A stretch of DNA of 64,000 nucleotides from Psoroptes ovis (lineage: Eukaryota; Arthropoda; Arachnida; Sarcoptiformes; Psoroptidae), in the NCBI GenBank assembly GCA_002943765.1, contig PQWQ01000001.1, positions 4,437,501 to 4,501,500 of the forward strand, in the 5' to 3' direction. The position numbers and the translations under genes are program-made. Shown here piece by piece: positions 61,589-64,000 of the stretch; position 1 is the stretch's first letter; each line of letters begins with the position of its first letter. Below the pieces are notes generated by a model. It was not told the DNA's origin. It did no database searches and saw only the letters and a program-made list of their open reading frames with translations.

Positions 61589-62902
61589 TTAGTGTTTTTG
61601 TACCAATTCTTCAATACGTTCGCATGCAATTTCTTTTGATCTACTTGAACGAATTCTTTCGCCAACTTTTTTCAATTTTTCACATAATTCACTGTCATTG
61701 ATCAATTCATCGATTGTTTGAACAAGTTTTTCATCAGTAAATTCATTATGATCTAAACGACGGCCAAAATTTTTCTCATGTACACGTTGTGCATTGTTAT
61801 ATTGATCATAAAACAATGGCATAACAATCATAGGTTTGCCAAAATAAACAGATTCAGTCAATGTATTGTTACCACCATGAAATATGACTAAATCAACAAT
61901 TGGTATGATTTTTGTTTGTGGCACATACGAATCTCCCCACATGTTTGCTGGTAATTCATATTGATCTTTCAATGGTCCCAGCGATACCAAGTAATAATAT
62001 GGTGTTTTACCCAAAACACGCATCAATCGTTTCATTAATTCAACATTACATGAACCCATTGAGCCCATAGATAAGAAAATAAGTTTATCGCCTGGTTTCA
62101 TTTGGCTACGGATTTTTTCTGGCAATTCAAATGGTTCCGGTTCATCACGTACAAATGCATCGACACGTAAATAATGTTTTGGCAATTCGACAGTATCATC
62201 ATAATCTAATTCCATTGGAAATTGATAAATATTCAAATATTTTGATCTTGGAAAGAAAACTTGATCTTCGGGTAATGGATAGCCAAATTTATTACATATT
62301 TCAGCTTGTCTTGCAATGATTTTACTATAATATGTTTCATGCAATATTTTACGATAATCATCCCATTTTTTATGATCACAATCGATCGGTAAACCAGATG
62401 AAAATGGTGGCAAATCTTTATGCTCAAATAGGCCTAATGGATTTGCACAAAATGTATATACCCATGGAACTGAAGCATTCATAATACATGGAGGCATTAT
62501 TTTTGCATCAGCCAAAATTATATCCGGTTTTTCTCGCTCAATTAATTCACGAATTTGCGGTTCAAATGCTTCAGCGTTTTTACCAAGATTACGAATAAAT
62601 TTACTATCATACATGCTACGAATTTTATCAATCGGATCGATTGGATCGAATAAACCCATTCGGATAAAACTATTGATCAATAATTGTATTGGTTGCAATT
62701 GTTTCTCTTCTTCACTGATTTCTTCTTCAACAGGTTTCATACCGAATAATTTAAATTGTTCTGAATATGGTTTAAATTTGGGTACAAATTTTTCATTAAT
62801 CAAAAATGTAACTTCATGTCCACGCTTGACCAATTGTTGTCCAAGACCAATACATGCATTTTGTGGACCAACAAGATCCATTACATGGATGAAAATTTTC
62901 AT
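61589..62902 (-). CDS. Bacterial-type UDP-glycosyltransferase (mite UGT family)
   Basis: This would transfer a sugar from a UDP-sugar to small lipophilic molecules in detoxification. It is one intronless frame of 437 codons with no signal peptide and no C-terminal membrane anchor, unlike insect and vertebrate UGTs. The GT-B fold shows LVKRGHEVTFLI near the N-terminus, KPGDKLIFLSMGSMGS, and the nucleotide-sugar signature FHGGNNTLTESVYFGKPMIV followed by PLFYDQYNNAQRV. Published work holds that chelicerate UGTs were regained from bacteria, which fits this structure. The usual GH..(N)P-type loop with the catalytic His reads LVGPQNACIG, so that His is missing. A related paralogue or altered activity is possible. 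Confidence 0.9.
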   Translation of the reverse strand: MKIFIHVMDLVGPQNACIGLGQQLVKRGHEVTFLINEKFVPKFKPYSEQFKLFGMKPVEEEISEEEKQLQPIQLLINSFIRMGLFDPIDPIDKIRSMYDSKFIRNLGKNAEAFEPQIRELIEREKPDIILADAKIMPPCIMNASVPWVYTFCANPLGLFEHKDLPPFSSGLPIDCDHKKWDDYRKILHETYYSKIIARQAEICNKFGYPLPEDQVFFPRSKYLNIYQFPMELDYDDTVELPKHYLRVDAFVRDEPEPFELPEKIRSQMKPGDKLIFLSMGSMGSCNVELMKRLMRVLGKTPYYYLVSLGPLKDQYELPANMWGDSYVPQTKIIPIVDLVIFHGGNNTLTESVYFGKPMIVMPLFYDQYNNAQRVHEKNFGRRLDHNEFTDEKLVQTIDELINDSELCEKLKKVGERIRSSRSKEIACERIEELVQKH

Positions 62903-63239
62903 TTTTGATTTTGATTTAGATTGAAATTATTCAAGAAAATTGAACAACACTGAAGATGATGAATTTGTCGAATGCGAATCTTGCCTTATTTCATTCTGAT
63001 ATTTATATCATCAAATAAAATACCAGCCGATGATAAATTGAAATCAAGCAGTGATTTGATCATTGTTTTCTTTTAATTAAATTACCATATGCAAACGCTA
63101 CCAAACGAAATTTAAACGGCAGTATTCTGATATATATATTTCTAAATTCAAAATCAAATTATCGCATTACGATTGGCTGGGAAAAATCAAAGTGAAATAT
63201 CTACATTGAATTTTTGATTGACATTTAAGCGTAGAAGAA
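62903..63239. promoter_or_regulatory. Divergent promoter region between the UGT and the Ig-domain gene
   Basis: The gap of 337 bp separates two divergent start codons. TATATATATT lies near 63131, and an ATTGG (CCAAT on the other strand) near 63172 could serve either gene. Confidence 0.4.
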
Positions 63240-64000
63240 ATGTTTCGATTGATTATCTTGACAGTAATGATAATTTATTTTCAATTATTTAATACAGTTA
63301 TGATGTTAGAAATACAAACCGATTCAAGTAATGATTATGAAGGAAAAGATTTTGCATATCTTTATTATACAGATACTTTTGATCGTTTAGATATGGACAT
63401 AATCAAACGTATATCGAATCATTCGATTTATGTACAATATATTTCAGAAATACCAACATCAGTATCATCGTTGAATAATGATAAAATTAAAAAATCAAAA
63501 AATGATGAAAAACAATCGGCAATAATCTATGAACAATTGATATTAGAACAAATAATGAATCAATCAAATAAATCAATAAAATTATATGAAACATTATTAT
63601 TTGAAAAATTATCAATACGCTGTCAAATATTGGGTAAAAATGATTTAAACATATTGAACATGTTGAATCCATTAAAATTAATGTTAAAAATATGGAAAGA
63701 AACAAAAAATCGTATAATATTTGGTAGCGGAATATTTAAAAAGAAAAAAAGTATACATCATAATTTTACAATCAATTACCATCAATCTCGAAATTAATAT
63801 ATTTTAAAATTAATCCGAAAACAAAGGTTTGGCACCAGCTCCAAGTAGTGATGGACAAACACGACAATATTGGATGAAAAATTTTCAACCATTAAACAAT
63901 TCAATAGCGTTGAAAACAAATGGACGGATAAAATTATTCGATGATGAAATACAATTTCGTTCAGTTGAATATGATGATAGTGGATTGTATACATGTGGTG
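63240..64000 (+). CDS. Secreted or membrane protein with an Ig-like domain (5' part)
   Basis: Exon 1 (63240-63723) begins MFRLIILTVMIIYFQLF, a signal peptide or anchor, and a second exon starts at 63827 after a phase-1 intron and runs off the window. The joined reading gives NRIIFG-LAPAPSSDGQTRQY. An Ig-like domain is indicated by the first Cys in SIRCQILG, a Trp in LKIWKETK, and the F-strand hallmark YDDSGLYTCG with the second Cys. The first 120 residues are low in known motifs, with several N-glycosylation sites (NHS, NQS, NKS). If the intron were not removed, the frame would end at 63797. The specific family (receptor tyrosine kinase, cell-adhesion or other) cannot be decided from this part. 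Confidence 0.65.

Noticed and set aside
1..64000. CRISPR arrays, operons, ribosome binding sites, rRNA and tRNA genes
   Set aside because: The window is eukaryotic nuclear DNA. I saw no direct-repeat/spacer array, no rRNA-like sequence and no convincing tRNA cloverleaf, although tRNAs were checked by eye only.

Overview
The window reads as nuclear DNA of a small, very AT-rich animal genome. Genes are closely packed. Most introns are about 40-130 bp with GT..AG ends, and the coding exons are full of CAT/GAT/AAT/TCA microsatellites that become His, Asp, Asn or Ser runs. The gene set is metazoan: a spectraplakin, BRD4/fs(1)h, METTL3, kinesin light chain, a kainate receptor and a White-type ABCG transporter. 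The very compact introns, together with an intronless soluble UDP-glycosyltransferase of bacterial type, point to an acariform (probably astigmatid) mite. The organism is inferred, not shown by any single marker.

Layout. 69-14518 (-) is a spectraplakin of the Short stop/MACF1 type: tandem CH domains, plakin region, spectrin rod, EF hands, GAS2 domain and a Ser/Arg tail. At least two further upstream exons (18876-19248 and 20558 to about 21240) splice in phase onto the same CH exon, so the locus probably covers 21 kb with several promoters. 21.3-27.1 kb is gene-poor. A compact housekeeping block follows: C1orf131-like (+, 27140-27718), a ZDHHC24-like palmitoyltransferase (-, 27722-28683, stop codons 3 bp apart), OSTC (+, 29071-29596) and the BET bromodomain gene (+, 31505-37886). 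Four tandem minus-strand genes come next: METTL3 (39008-40663), an RMDN-family protein (41279-42515), a White-like ABCG half transporter (42712-45268) and a kainate-type glutamate receptor (46381-49630). A divergent acylphosphatase (+, 51294-51823), kinesin light chain (-, 52720-55086) and eIF5 (-, 56036-57689) follow. Then there is a head-to-head pair, a small unrecognised gene (-, 59691-60092) and ZNF622/REI1 (+, 60257-61474), a bacterial-type UGT (-, 61589-62902), and the start of a secreted or membrane Ig-domain protein (+, 63240 to past the end).

For most multi-exon genes I placed every splice site and checked that the summed exon lengths divide by three (BET 1395 aa, ABCG 662 aa, kainate receptor 909 aa, KLC 671 aa, eIF5 463 aa, RMDN 372 aa, ZDHHC24-like 280 aa, C1orf131-like 150 aa, OSTC 152 aa). 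Points of interest outside standard annotation are: phase-matched alternative starts of the spectraplakin; recurring CTCF-like 12-mers in the gaps between genes; a GGCGAT-rich palindromic block inside a degenerate 61-bp tandem repeat; a mariner-like foldback; an acylphosphatase lacking both catalytic residues; a UGT lacking the usual N-terminal histidine; an FFAT-like motif in the RMDN protein; and decayed coding-like sequence near 50.5 kb.
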